A DNA stretch of 64,000 bases from an uncultured Prevotella sp. (GCA_900315635.1 OMZV01000013.1:1-64000), one strand, 5' to 3'; counted from the stretch's first letter, positions 50,147 through 58,869 are shown. The notes: generated by a model not told the origin, from the letters alone. Numbers and translations are program-made.

Positions 50147-50731
50147 CTACTTAACCTTATGAAGCTCTACATCGAAGATGAGGGCTGCGTATGGGGGGAT
50201 AGCCTGACCGGCACCACGCTCGCCGTAAGCGAGGTTGTAAGGGATGAAGAAGCGGTACTTCGCACCCTCCTGCATGAGCTGCAGTCCCTCGGTCCATCCT
50301 GCGATGACCTGGTTGAGACCGAATGTAGCACGCTCGCCACGACGGTAGCTGCTGTCGAATACCTGACCGTTGATGAGCGTTCCCTCATAATCGCACTCTA
50401 CAACATCGGTAGCTGTCGGCTTCTTGCCGTTGCCTTCACGCAGAACCTGATACTGCAGTCCTGACGGAAGAGTGACGACGCCTTCCTTCTTAGCGTTCTC
50501 GGCGAGGAAGTTCTCGCCCTCAGCCTTTGCTGCGGCTGCCTGGCGCTGAGCCTGCTCATCGAAGAATTTATTGACTATCTGCTGTGCTTCCTGGTCGCTG
50601 ACGGCTGGAGTCTTGCCTGCAAGAGCGTCCTTGATAGACTGTGCGAAATCATCGACATTGATGTCCTTTGCACCCATCTGTGCAAGCTGGCGGCCGATGC
50701 CCAGGCCAAGGGAGTAACTTAATTTGTCCAT
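50147..50731 (-). CDS. Cytoplasmic FKBP-type peptidyl-prolyl isomerase (FklB-like)
   Basis: A 194-residue protein without a signal peptide. The start DKLSYSLGLGIGRQLAQMG is FklB-like; residues of about 80-194 form the FKBP domain (TLPSGLQYQVLREGNGK, YEGTLINGQVFDSSYRRG, RFFIPYNLAYGERGAGQ). It is first of the three FKBP genes and has the promoter at 50799. Its domain end is nearly identical in motif to the 349-residue paralogue, which suggests that one arose from the other. Confidence 0.93.
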   Translation of the reverse strand: MDKLSYSLGLGIGRQLAQMGAKDINVDDFAQSIKDALAGKTPAVSDQEAQQIVNKFFDEQAQRQAAAAKAEGENFLAENAKKEGVVTLPSGLQYQVLREGNGKKPTATDVVECDYEGTLINGQVFDSSYRRGERATFGLNQVIAGWTEGLQLMQEGAKYRFFIPYNLAYGERGAGQAIPPYAALIFDVELHKVK

Positions 50732-50798
50732 TGATGTTTTACTAACTGTTTTTATGCTTTACCTTATAATAGTTATACTCTCAATATAATTTAACGTG

Positions 50799-50806
50799 CA
50801 AAGGTA
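50799..50806 (-). promoter_or_regulatory. -7 element for the FKBP genes
   Basis: The minus strand reads TACCTTTG followed by cacg, 68 bases before the ATG at 50731. Confidence 0.6.
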
Positions 50807-50850
50807 ATTATTTTCTTAGAACAATGCATTGTTATTCCAATAATTTTTTT

Positions 50851-50858
50851 TAATTTTG
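50851..50858 (+). promoter_or_regulatory. -7 element for the sirtuin gene
   Basis: TAATTTTG lies 23 bases before the ATG at 50881; ATTGTT near 50828 may serve as the -33 part. Confidence 0.5.
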
Positions 50859-50880
50859 CCAATGTTAATACCTTATTAAT

Positions 50881-51582
50881 ATGAAGAAGATTGTTTTTTT
50901 GACCGGAGCCGGCATGTCTGTCGAGAGCGGATTCAAGACTTTCCGTGGCAACGACGGGCTGTGGGAGAACTATCCCGTCGAGCAGGTTGCCAGCCACGAG
51001 GGCTGGGAACAGGACCCGACACTGGTGACCAATTTCTATAATATGATGCGCAAGAAGCTCTATGACGCCCAGCCTAACGAGGGTCATAAGCTCATTCACG
51101 ACCTTGAGAAGGACTATGACGTGACTGTCATAACGCAGAATGTAGACAACCTTCACGAGAAGGCGGGCTCATCGAATGTCATCCACCTGCATGGTGAACT
51201 CACCAAGGTTTGCTCATCGCGAGAGCCTTACAACCCCGACTATATCGAGGAACTTGGTCCGGAGAACTCTCAGGTGAAACCCGGCACAAAGGCAAAGGAC
51301 GGTTCGTTGCTCCGTCCGTTCATCGTCTTCTTCGGCGAGAGTGTGCCAATGCTGGAGCCTGCAGCCCGTGAGGTATCGACAGCCGACATCTTCGTCGTCA
51401 TCGGCACATCGCTGAACGTCTATCCTGCCGCCAGCCTGCTGTACTACACTAAGCCCGGCACGCCCATCTACCTTATCGATCCTAATGCCGTCAGCACCGG
51501 TGCAAGCAACATAACCTACATTCACAAGGGTGCAAGTGAGGGGATGAAGGAACTGATAGATAAATTAGAAATTAGAAATTAG
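50881..51582 (+). CDS. NAD-dependent protein deacylase, sirtuin family (zinc cysteines missing)
   Basis: A 233-residue sirtuin. NAD-binding motifs LTGAGMSVESGFKTFRG, TQNVDNLHEKAG with catalytic HLHGEL, FFGESVP and VVIGTSLNVYPA are intact. FYNMMRKKL fits the Tyr-x-x-Arg of class III (SIRT5/CobB-like) enzymes, which favour acidic acyl groups. The zinc module that normally carries two CxxC pairs is replaced by KVCSSREPYNPDYIEELG, with one cysteine. The fold may be held without zinc, as in some other Bacteroidetes proteins that I recall. It precedes an unrecognised gene by 69 bases. Confidence 0.9.
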   Translation: MKKIVFLTGAGMSVESGFKTFRGNDGLWENYPVEQVASHEGWEQDPTLVTNFYNMMRKKLYDAQPNEGHKLIHDLEKDYDVTVITQNVDNLHEKAGSSNVIHLHGELTKVCSSREPYNPDYIEELGPENSQVKPGTKAKDGSLLRPFIVFFGESVPMLEPAAREVSTADIFVVIGTSLNVYPAASLLYYTKPGTPIYLIDPNAVSTGASNITYIHKGASEGMKELIDKLEIRN

Positions 51583-51599
51583 AAATTCCAGAGTAATTT

Positions 51600-51646
51600 G
51601 GGTAATTAAATATCCACCCTTTGTGGGAGGCTTGGCGGGGAATAAT
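51600..51646. repeat. CCTCCCC element, single arm
   Basis: ggtaattaaatatccaccctttgtgggaggcttggcggggaat is one right-type arm that ends 6 bases before the next start codon. Confidence 0.7.
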
Positions 51647-51651
51647 TAAAT

Positions 51652-52299
51652 ATGACTACACATCCTTTTTGGTCTGACGAATACTGGCTTCTGCTTTTGA
51701 AACTCTACAAGAAGAAACCGGAGGGAATGAAACCCCTCTACTCACGCGACCTGGTCGACTTGAGCCTGGAGGTACATGTGCCCCCACAGTTCCTTTACAA
51801 TCAGATGTTCCGCCTGCGCCACAGCGATTCGCCGGTGCTGCAGCTCCTTTGGAAGACTTACGACAAAAATCCAAAGAAGCTCACCCGTGACGTCAATAAA
51901 CTGCGCCACATGAAGGGATTCGGCAAACCAGACGAGTTCTACCATGGCGTTGAGGTGAAGGAAACCTTCGAGAAGGACTTCCGTCCGTTGCCTCAGAACA
52001 AGGAGCTGAAGCCCGTGATGCTCATCATGATACTCGACCTCTACTTCCGTCTGACGCCTATAACGATGGTGCCGGAGACCCCCGAGGTGCGCCAGCTTGC
52101 CAAGTTGATGGGCATTTCGCCGAAACTCGTCAGCGAAGTGATGGATGTCTTCCAGTTCTGCGACCCTTATCTAAACCGTGACGACCTGATGATAAACCCG
52201 CTTCTCCTGCCTTGCCAGGACATCTGGAACCGCTACGGCAATGACAATCCGGAGAAACTTTCAGCCTTAGCAGCTCAACTTCGCGATTACTTTAAGTAG
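51652..52299 (+). CDS. Conserved-looking cytoplasmic protein, function unknown
   Basis: A 215-residue, mostly helical protein without signal peptide or membrane segment. I do not recognise a family. It is rich in Leu, Lys and Pro, with HPFWSDEYWLLLLKLYKKKP at the start and LAKLMGISPKLVSEVMDVF near 150, which looks like a helix-turn-helix-style segment. GVEVKETFEKDFRPLP sits mid-protein. It follows the sirtuin gene and is probably in its transcript, with only a repeat arm between them. It is followed by an AT-rich repeat. Confidence 0.8.
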   Translation: MTTHPFWSDEYWLLLLKLYKKKPEGMKPLYSRDLVDLSLEVHVPPQFLYNQMFRLRHSDSPVLQLLWKTYDKNPKKLTRDVNKLRHMKGFGKPDEFYHGVEVKETFEKDFRPLPQNKELKPVMLIMILDLYFRLTPITMVPETPEVRQLAKLMGISPKLVSEVMDVFQFCDPYLNRDDLMINPLLLPCQDIWNRYGNDNPEKLSALAAQLRDYFK

Positions 52300-52338
52300 C
52301 TTTTGTCTTGTCAAAGATAACGTTTTAAGAATGAAGTC

Positions 52339-52433
52339 AAATTAAAAAGCGATAGAAAATAATTTATTTTCTATCGCTTTTTAATTTATTTTTATTTCAA
52401 AAATAATTTATTTTTAATCGTAAAAGATACCCG
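52339..52433. repeat. AT-rich dispersed element, copy C, with GCGATAG hairpin
   Basis: aaattaaaaagcgatagaaaa / ttttctatcgctttttaattt forms a perfect hairpin (52339-52387), followed by tatttttatttcaaaaataatttatttttaatcgtaaaagataccc. It is the reverse-oriented partner of 30234-30328. It lies between convergent genes and may terminate both. Confidence 0.8.
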
Positions 52434-52484
52434 TTTGGAACTCAATTGGTTACCGATTACATCGTAAGATGGCATTCGTTGCTG

Positions 52485-54716
52485 TTAAGGCAGTGGCAGA
52501 ATGCCTTCCCAACGGACATCCCATGAAGTCGGAATGCCCGGATTCTTCGTCGTCGAAGAGTCGTAACCAGCCGTCATGAGGGCTATCGCCGTGAGCAATC
52601 CGCCGTTGCCGGGGAGGTAGCAACGCAGGCGGTCGGACTGCCAGTTGTGCCCGTTGTTCAGATAAGTGTTCTTCGGCACTGGCATGAGCAACGCGTTGAC
52701 AGCATCGTCGGGACGCCCGAGACGGGTGGCGCACATCGCCGTCATAGGGTAGTCCCAACCCCAAGTCTTCTGCCAGTTCCAGTGCTTCACAATCCAGTTG
52801 TATGTCGAGTCCATTCCCGCCTTAGTGAAGAGATAGCTTTCGGGGAGCATACCGAATGCGCCGAGAGGCATCGGGTGGTCGCTGGCGAACTTGTCGTCGC
52901 CTTTAGGTGAGTCGGTCTGCTCGGCTGTATGACCTATGAGCGGTGCGCCTTCCGATGTAAGGTAAACCCCGTCCTTCGAAGGCAACGGCGACAAATTATT
53001 TATAAGTTCGTTCCATTCCTTCATCTCCGGCAATCCCTGACGTGTGCGCCATTGCTGCGCCATGCGCATGGTTGTCAGCCAATAGCTCAGCTCGAACGGA
53101 GAGTTCCTTACGGAGTCGGCTTTCAGAGTCTCCTGAGCCGGGATGTATCCATGCAGGATGTACCGTCCGCTGATGCTGTCACGCTCGGCAAAGTCGTGCA
53201 TGAACTCAGCCGTTTCCTCGACCAGCGGTGCATATTTCTTCAGTATTTCGTCAGCCTTCTGCTGTCCGCAGTTCTTGTCGGCAAGTGCAGCCCGATAGAG
53301 AAGTTCAGCCAGATAGATGACATGCGGCTGTTGCCAAATAAGATAGCTGCCGACATTCGACGGAGCCTCTGCTGCCGACGGGTCGGTCATCTTCATCCAG
53401 CGCACACCCTTGAAACCCTGCCTGCGGGCTATCTCGCGTGCCATCGGCTCCGCCCGAAAATACCAGTCAAGAGTGTGCTCCAGCGCCTCGGGGTGTCCCC
53501 ATAGCGCCTGCCAAGCCTGATGCCAGTAAATCATTTCGAGGTGGAACTTGCCGAACCATGAGTTGTAAGTCAGTCCGGTCTCGGCAGGCGGATAGCACTG
53601 CTGGTCGTTGACGCCGAGGAGATACTGGCTGAGGACAGTCCTCCGTTCCAGTTCGCGGGCACGCGGATCGCTCACACGGCTGAAGTCGACAATGCCGCCA
53701 CGGGTCCAATAGCCTTTCCAGTAGGCTGCCGAAGCACGCTCGACATCGCTGAACGATGTGGAGGCGACAGTCCTCAGCCCGTCTTTTGTTGGTGAGAAAC
53801 CATAGACGACCTCGGCATTGTCAGTCATATTTACAGACAATTCGTTGCCATTGAGACGTAGTGTATAAATGGCTGAGTGTCTGTCCTTTGCCTTTGCCGT
53901 GCCGACAGGATGCCAGGCTATAGCCGAATAATAAGTATTGGTGTCGTTCCTTATCTCCAGTTCGTCGGCATGACCGTCATTGCTGATAATGCGGATTGAC
54001 TGGCGCTGAGAATTATAAGTCCAGTCGCAGGCGTCATCGCTGTGCTGCCCGGTAGGATAGGGGAAGCGCAAGTTGAGCGCCATCAGTTGGTCGTCGGTTT
54101 CCCTTTTGGCTGCGGTTGGGCTCGGTTGCCTGCTTATCCTGACGGCTATGAGGTCGCTCTCGGGGTGGCAGACGGTCTCGACATGATAGCGGAACCCGCC
54201 ATGAGTGAAGTCCGACGTTACCTTGCCCGTCCACATATCCAGGCTCTGACGGACATCAGCAAGCTGGGGAACACTGCCGAAGTCGAAGCCGAGGCAGCCC
54301 AGGTGCATCCTCTGCGGGTTGGCACGGAGATAGTTTGAGGCGTCGCGCTGTCGGCCTTTCTGCCGGAATTCCGATGAATAGAACTCGTCGTGACCACGGT
54401 GGAAGTCGTGGTTGAGCAGCACCTCGGCGGGCTTGTAGCCGTTGGTATTCGGGAAGGAATGCCACGCCCATTCGCTGAACGTGCCGAGAGGAACGCCCTG
54501 GCTGTAGTACTCGGGGTAGGTCTGGAGTCCCGTCGCGTCGACGGTCACGGCGAATCTGCCGTTGCCGACGGTTAATGGCGACAGGCTGTCGATGCGCTCC
54601 ACGTGCGGGTTGTTGCGCTCGACGATGGGGCGGCGGTCGATGGTTTGTGCCGTGGCGGTATTCGGTACTGATAGTATTAATGTGAAGATGGAAAGAAGAA
54701 TGGTTTTCTTAAGCAT
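52485..54716 (-). CDS. Exported six-hairpin glycosidase (GH65/GH95-like superfamily)
   Basis: A 743-residue protein with a signal peptide ending NTATAQ. A beta-sandwich N-terminal domain (to about 330; PLTVGNGRFAVTVDATGLQT) precedes an alpha-toroid: GLTYNSWFGKFHLEMIYWHQ, FKGVRWMKMTDPSA, LIWQQPHVIYLAELLYR and WGWDYPMTAMCATRLG. WFGKFHLEM and the following acidic residues occupy the active-site region of six-hairpin enzymes. The exact family and substrate cannot be decided by eye. It is monocistronic, divergent from the Hsp20 gene. Confidence 0.8.
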   Translation of the reverse strand: MLKKTILLSIFTLILSVPNTATAQTIDRRPIVERNNPHVERIDSLSPLTVGNGRFAVTVDATGLQTYPEYYSQGVPLGTFSEWAWHSFPNTNGYKPAEVLLNHDFHRGHDEFYSSEFRQKGRQRDASNYLRANPQRMHLGCLGFDFGSVPQLADVRQSLDMWTGKVTSDFTHGGFRYHVETVCHPESDLIAVRISRQPSPTAAKRETDDQLMALNLRFPYPTGQHSDDACDWTYNSQRQSIRIISNDGHADELEIRNDTNTYYSAIAWHPVGTAKAKDRHSAIYTLRLNGNELSVNMTDNAEVVYGFSPTKDGLRTVASTSFSDVERASAAYWKGYWTRGGIVDFSRVSDPRARELERRTVLSQYLLGVNDQQCYPPAETGLTYNSWFGKFHLEMIYWHQAWQALWGHPEALEHTLDWYFRAEPMAREIARRQGFKGVRWMKMTDPSAAEAPSNVGSYLIWQQPHVIYLAELLYRAALADKNCGQQKADEILKKYAPLVEETAEFMHDFAERDSISGRYILHGYIPAQETLKADSVRNSPFELSYWLTTMRMAQQWRTRQGLPEMKEWNELINNLSPLPSKDGVYLTSEGAPLIGHTAEQTDSPKGDDKFASDHPMPLGAFGMLPESYLFTKAGMDSTYNWIVKHWNWQKTWGWDYPMTAMCATRLGRPDDAVNALLMPVPKNTYLNNGHNWQSDRLRCYLPGNGGLLTAIALMTAGYDSSTTKNPGIPTSWDVRWEGILPLP

Positions 54717-54738
54717 GTTTATGGTTTTTTGTTCGCCA

Positions 54739-54746
54739 CAAAGTTA
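54739..54746 (-). promoter_or_regulatory. -7 element for the glycosidase gene
   Basis: The minus strand reads TAACTTTG, 23 bases before the ATG at 54716. Confidence 0.6.
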
Positions 54747-54952
54747 CAAAAAATATATGAATATACAACATGTCATTTAGTCAGACGTAACCGACAAGAT
54801 GACAGAAAACGGCGGCTGGTATGTATGTTGCATAATGCTTAGTGAACTTCGAAGGAAGCGAGAGCAACCGGAGAAGAGAAAAGAAAACAATAATAGATTA
54901 AGTTTCATGGGTTTGCATCAGGTTGCAGCCTCGGGAACTTAAGAAACAAAAT

Positions 54953-54960
54953 AGGAGGAT
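54953..54960 (+). promoter_or_regulatory. Unusually strong Shine-Dalgarno before the Hsp20 gene
   Basis: taggagga lies 7-8 bases before the ATG at 54968. Most genes here lack such a site, so it helps fix the start and suggests efficient translation. Confidence 0.65.
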
Positions 54961-54967
54961 TTGAATT

Positions 54968-55426
54968 ATGTTGTTAGCTCGTAGAAATAACGCAATGAAT
55001 TGGTTGAACAATTGGTTTAACGATGATTTCTTTAACGATAGTTGGATGCCTTCATTCCAGACAAGCACCACGGCTCCTGCAGTAAACGTCAAGGAGAGCG
55101 ACAAGGCTTACACAATGGAGATTGCAGTTCCTGGTCTGAAGAAGGAGTACGTTCGCGTCGAGGTCAATAAGGACGGTGAGCTTTGCGTAGCCATTGAGAA
55201 CAAGATGGAGCACAAGGATGAAGAGAACAAGGAAGAGAAGAAGGAGCACTATCTGCGCCGTGAGTTCTCTTACAGCAACTATCAGCAGACTTACGTTCTG
55301 CCGGAAGATGTCGACCGTGACAATATCTCAGCTAAGGTGAACAATGGTATCCTTGAGATTACTCTCCCGAAGGTTATCACCGACAAGGACGCTGAGAAGG
55401 ATGTTAAGCGCATTGAGATTGCATAA
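54968..55426 (+). CDS. Small heat shock protein, Hsp20/alpha-crystallin family
   Basis: A 152-residue ATP-independent holdase. After a short hydrophobic N-terminus (NWLNNWFNDDFFNDSWMP) comes the alpha-crystallin domain: VNVKESDKAYTMEIAVPGL, then LRREFSYSNYQQTYVLPED and the A-x-x-x-N-G-I-L motif AKVNNGILEITLPK. A charged loop (KMEHKDEENKEEKKEH) is typical. It is monocistronic, with a strong ribosome-binding site and a terminator. I saw no CIRCE element upstream. Confidence 0.95.
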   Translation: MLLARRNNAMNWLNNWFNDDFFNDSWMPSFQTSTTAPAVNVKESDKAYTMEIAVPGLKKEYVRVEVNKDGELCVAIENKMEHKDEENKEEKKEHYLRREFSYSNYQQTYVLPEDVDRDNISAKVNNGILEITLPKVITDKDAEKDVKRIEIA

Positions 55427-55476
55427 CGTCATCGATTGGCATAGTATAGCATCATTGCTTGATACATAAATAACGA

Positions 55477-55516
55477 CCCCTGCAAGTTGGTTATGAATCA
55501 ATTTGCAGGGGCTTTT
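55477..55516 (+). terminator. Terminator after the Hsp20 gene
   Basis: cccctgcaagttg pairs with caatttgcagggg across an 8-base loop and is followed by cttttt. Confidence 0.85.
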
Positions 55517-55650
55517 TAATAACTAACTGATATTCTACGACCGTTTCCCGGCTATGTGGTTCAGACGTCAATTCCAATAGTGGATTCGTCAACAATATGT
55601 TTTAAATGGGTTAAGCGGGTGGTTGACTGTAAAACTAAATCCGTTTTTGT

Positions 55651-55681
55651 TTTGTAATGTCTTGACTTTGAAGTAACTTTG
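55651..55681 (+). promoter_or_regulatory. Promoter of the polysaccharide locus
   Basis: TTTG at 55651-55654, a 19-base spacer and TAACTTTG at 55674-55681 match the Bacteroidetes consensus. It precedes the aminotransferase gene. Confidence 0.8.
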
Positions 55682-55714
55682 CAGTCGTAATAGGAAAAAT
55701 TAATTTTTCAATAA

Positions 55715-56833
55715 ATGATTAGATTGTCTAAATCGGTCGTCGGAAAAGCTGAGGCCGACGCAGTAGCTCATGTCATTGAGGACATAGGCTATCTTGGTAT
55801 GGGTGCCGTCGTAGGCGAGTTCGAACATGACCTCGAGGAATATATAGGCGGCGGACGTCGCGTATTGTGTGTCAACAGCGGTACTGCCGCATTGCATTTG
55901 GCCGTACAGGCCTGCACACACCCAGGCGATGATGTCCTTGTCCCTTCGTTTACATTTGTATCTTCATATCAGGCTATAACCGGCGCGGGATGCCATCCGA
56001 TAAGCTGTGACATCGACCCGGAGACTCTGACTCTCGATCTTAAGGACGCCGAGAAGCGCATAACACCGAAGACTACGGCTATGATGCCGGTATATTATGC
56101 CAGCAACTGCAATATGGTCAACGAGTACCAGGAGTTTGCACGCAAGCATAATCTCCGTCTTATAGAGGATGCCGCCCACTCTTTCGGCTGTAAGAACCTG
56201 GGGCGCCGCATTGGCTCTTTCGGCGATGTAGTCTGCTTCAGCTTCGACGGTATAAAGAATATCACATCGGGTGAAGGTGGCGCTGTCGTTACTGCCAATC
56301 CTGATACTATCCAGAAAGTCAGCGATGCCCGCCTGCTCGGTGTGCAGAAGGACTCGGAGAAACGCTATGCCGGTAAGCGCAGCTGGGTGTTCGACGTTGT
56401 CGATCAGGGCTATCGTTACCACATGAGCAATATCTTCGCCGCCATCGGAAAGGTACAGCTGAAGCGCCTGGAGCCGGAGTTCGCTCCTAAGCGCCGCCAT
56501 GTTGCCAACTTGTATGTCTCTTTGCTTAAGGACAATCCGGCTGTAAAGCTCACGAAGATGGACTATACTAACGACATCATTCCTCACATCTTTGTTATCC
56601 GCATCATGAACGGTACACGCCAGTTGGTGGAGGATGAGTTCCGTAAGCGTGATATTCAGTTCGGTGTACAGTATCGTCCGAACCATGAGCTGACATACTT
56701 CAAGGCTGACTATCACCTGCCTGTAACTGAGGAAGTATACGACGAGGTGCTCAGCCTGCCTATGCATCCGGAGCTTACTGATGATGAGGTGCGTGAGATT
56801 TGTGGAATAATCAACGACAAAACATCTAAATAA
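55715..56833 (+). CDS. DegT/DnrJ/EryC1/StrS-family sugar aminotransferase
   Basis: A 372-residue PLP enzyme that would aminate a keto-sugar nucleotide. LCVNSGTAALHLAVQA, VPSFTFVSSYQAITGAG, RLIEDAAHSFGCK and FSFDGIKNITSGEGGAVV follow the family pattern; the PLP lysine is in GIKNI. The lysine excludes the RfbH-like dehydrase variant, in which it is histidine. It is the first gene of the locus, followed by RfbF after 16 bases. Confidence 0.92.
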   Translation: MIRLSKSVVGKAEADAVAHVIEDIGYLGMGAVVGEFEHDLEEYIGGGRRVLCVNSGTAALHLAVQACTHPGDDVLVPSFTFVSSYQAITGAGCHPISCDIDPETLTLDLKDAEKRITPKTTAMMPVYYASNCNMVNEYQEFARKHNLRLIEDAAHSFGCKNLGRRIGSFGDVVCFSFDGIKNITSGEGGAVVTANPDTIQKVSDARLLGVQKDSEKRYAGKRSWVFDVVDQGYRYHMSNIFAAIGKVQLKRLEPEFAPKRRHVANLYVSLLKDNPAVKLTKMDYTNDIIPHIFVIRIMNGTRQLVEDEFRKRDIQFGVQYRPNHELTYFKADYHLPVTEEVYDEVLSLPMHPELTDDEVREICGIINDKTSK

Positions 56834-56849
56834 CTAACGCGGGAAGTTT

Positions 56850-57617
56850 ATGAAAGTCATAATTCTAGCCGGTGGTTTCGGCACAAGGCTGTCGGAATAC
56901 ACCAAGCTCATTCCAAAGCCGATGGTAGAAATAGGTGGTAAGCCTATATTGTGGCACATCATGAACCATTATGCCAAGTATGGCTATAAGGACTTTGTGA
57001 TTGCACTGGGATATAAAGGGCAAATCATCAAGGACTACTTCATGCGGTACTATACCCTGAATAACGACTTCACCATTGACCTGAGCAACAATCACATTGA
57101 CTTTATCAATGAGCGTCCTACCGACTGGAAGGTGACGCTTGTAGATACCGGGCATGACTCGTTGACCGGCGGACGGATCAAGCGTTTGCAGCCGGTCATT
57201 GGCAATGAGGACTTTATGGTCACTTACGGTGACGCTGTTTCGGATGTGAACATAGAGAAGCTTGTGAAGCACCACTATGATATGGGCAAGCTTGCTACCG
57301 TTACTGCCGTACATCCAGCTGCCCGCTTTGGCGAGCTGCAGCTTAATGATGAAGGGCTTGTAACTTCATTCAAGGAGAAGCCGCAGGTCAACCAGGGATG
57401 GATTAACGGTGGATTTTTCGTGCTTAGTCCGAAGGTGTTTGATTATATTGAAGGCGACCGCACCACATTCGAGGCTGAACCGCTGGAGCGTCTTTCTGCC
57501 GAAGGACAGCTCGAGGCTTATCTCCACGATGGCTTCTGGCAGTGCATGGATACTGTCCGCGACCGTGAGAAACTCAATGAGATGTGGAATTCAGGGCATG
57601 CGCCGTGGATGGATTGA
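56850..57617 (+). CDS. rfbF: Glucose-1-phosphate cytidylyltransferase-like nucleotidyltransferase
   Basis: A 255-residue sugar nucleotidyltransferase. GGFGTRLSEYTKLIPKPM is the nucleotide-binding motif at the start, and INGGFFVLSPKVFDYI and FWQCMDTVRDREKLNEMW match RfbF closely, so the product should be CDP-glucose. The usual next enzyme, CDP-glucose 4,6-dehydratase (RfbG), is not recognisable here. It is separated from the next gene by a complete CCTCCCC element. Confidence 0.88.
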   Translation: MKVIILAGGFGTRLSEYTKLIPKPMVEIGGKPILWHIMNHYAKYGYKDFVIALGYKGQIIKDYFMRYYTLNNDFTIDLSNNHIDFINERPTDWKVTLVDTGHDSLTGGRIKRLQPVIGNEDFMVTYGDAVSDVNIEKLVKHHYDMGKLATVTAVHPAARFGELQLNDEGLVTSFKEKPQVNQGWINGGFFVLSPKVFDYIEGDRTTFEAEPLERLSAEGQLEAYLHDGFWQCMDTVRDREKLNEMWNSGHAPWMD

Positions 57618-57623
57618 ATAAAA

Positions 57624-57773
57624 TTCACCACCAAGTCTCTCCCAAGGGGAGAATGTCTGAATACATAAGTAAATCTAGAAATTAATTAAGCATTTAATAT
57701 TAAAACAAAAGCCCACCTGGTTTAGTGTTAGGTAAATAAACATTCTCCCTTTGAGGATGCCTGGTGGGGACAA
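57624..57773. repeat. CCTCCCC palindromic element, complete copy inside the polysaccharide locus
   Basis: The left arm starts at caccaccaagtctctcccaaggggagaatg and the right arm ends cattctccctttgaggatgcctggtgggga. The start codon of the next gene is 7 bases beyond the right arm. Confidence 0.8.
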
Positions 57774-57779
57774 ACAATT

Positions 57780-58865
57780 ATGATACTACAAGATGATATT
57801 AAGCACACCTTAGCAGGGCTGACCACTGAGGAACGTGCAAAGTTCAATGGCTCGACAGTGCTTATCACTGGCTGTGCCGGATTCCTTGGATATTACATGA
57901 TGCACTTCTTCGCTCAGGAAGCTGACGAATTGGGGATCGACAAGATTATCGGACTCGATAACTTCATGCTCGGTCGTCCGGGGTGGATTCAGAAACTAGA
58001 GGCTAATCCGAAGATAGACATCCGTAAGTTCGATATTATCAAGGACAACATCGCTGACGTTGAAGGCGCTGACAAGGCTGACATGATTATCCACATGGCT
58101 TCTATTGCTTCGCCGATGTTCTATCGCAAGTACCCTATCGAGACTCTTGATGCCAATATCTGGGGACTTCGCCGTCTGCTTGACTTCTATTGCCAGAAGC
58201 CGTTGCGTGGGTTCTTGTTCTTCTCTTCAAGCGAACTTTATGGTAACCCTGATGCTGCTCATGTACCAACATCTGAGGACTATTATGGTTATGTTTGCGC
58301 TACAGGTCCACGTTCTTGCTATGATGAGTCGAAGCGTTTCGGCGAGACAATGTGTATGCTTTTCGCCCAGAAGTACAATCTGCCGCTCGGCGTTGTCCGT
58401 CCGTTCAATAACTACGGACCTGGAATGCGCATCGGCGACAAGCGTGTTCCGGCTGATTTCGCATTGGCTGTAATGGAAGGCCGTGACATCGAGATTCTCT
58501 CGAATGGTACTCCTACACGTACTTTCTGCTATATCGCTGACTCTGTTTGCGGTTACTTCAAGATTCTTCTTCACGGCTCTTATGATTACTTCAACATCGG
58601 AATAGAGAAGCCGGAGATTACCATTGCACAGCTTGCTGAGATTTACACCAAGGCTGGTAAGGAGATATTCGGTTATAACGGACAGGTGAAGTATGCAAAG
58701 TCGGAGGATAAGGAGTATCTTACCAACAATCCGCAGCGCCGTTGCCCTGACATCAGCAAGGCTCGCCGCATACTTGGATATAACCCGACTATCCTTGTTG
58801 AAGAGGGTGTCCATCGTTTCCTCCAGTTCCTGAAGGAAAGTGATGAGGGAGAATACAAATGGTAA
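57780..58865 (+). CDS. NAD-dependent nucleotide-sugar decarboxylase/epimerase (UXS-like)
   Basis: A 361-residue extended SDR. The glycine motif is TGCAGFLGYY and the catalytic part reads FFSSSELYG with YDESKRFGE. HMASIASPMFYRKYPIETLD and VRPFNNYGPGMR match UDP-glucuronate decarboxylase (UXS). Since a UDP-sugar dehydrogenase follows, conversion of UDP-glucuronate to UDP-xylose is plausible. A 4,6-dehydratase of another sugar is the alternative. The N-terminus (about 25 residues before the fold) is longer than usual. Confidence 0.8.
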   Translation: MILQDDIKHTLAGLTTEERAKFNGSTVLITGCAGFLGYYMMHFFAQEADELGIDKIIGLDNFMLGRPGWIQKLEANPKIDIRKFDIIKDNIADVEGADKADMIIHMASIASPMFYRKYPIETLDANIWGLRRLLDFYCQKPLRGFLFFSSSELYGNPDAAHVPTSEDYYGYVCATGPRSCYDESKRFGETMCMLFAQKYNLPLGVVRPFNNYGPGMRIGDKRVPADFALAVMEGRDIEILSNGTPTRTFCYIADSVCGYFKILLHGSYDYFNIGIEKPEITIAQLAEIYTKAGKEIFGYNGQVKYAKSEDKEYLTNNPQRRCPDISKARRILGYNPTILVEEGVHRFLQFLKESDEGEYKW

Positions 58866-58869
58866 GAAT

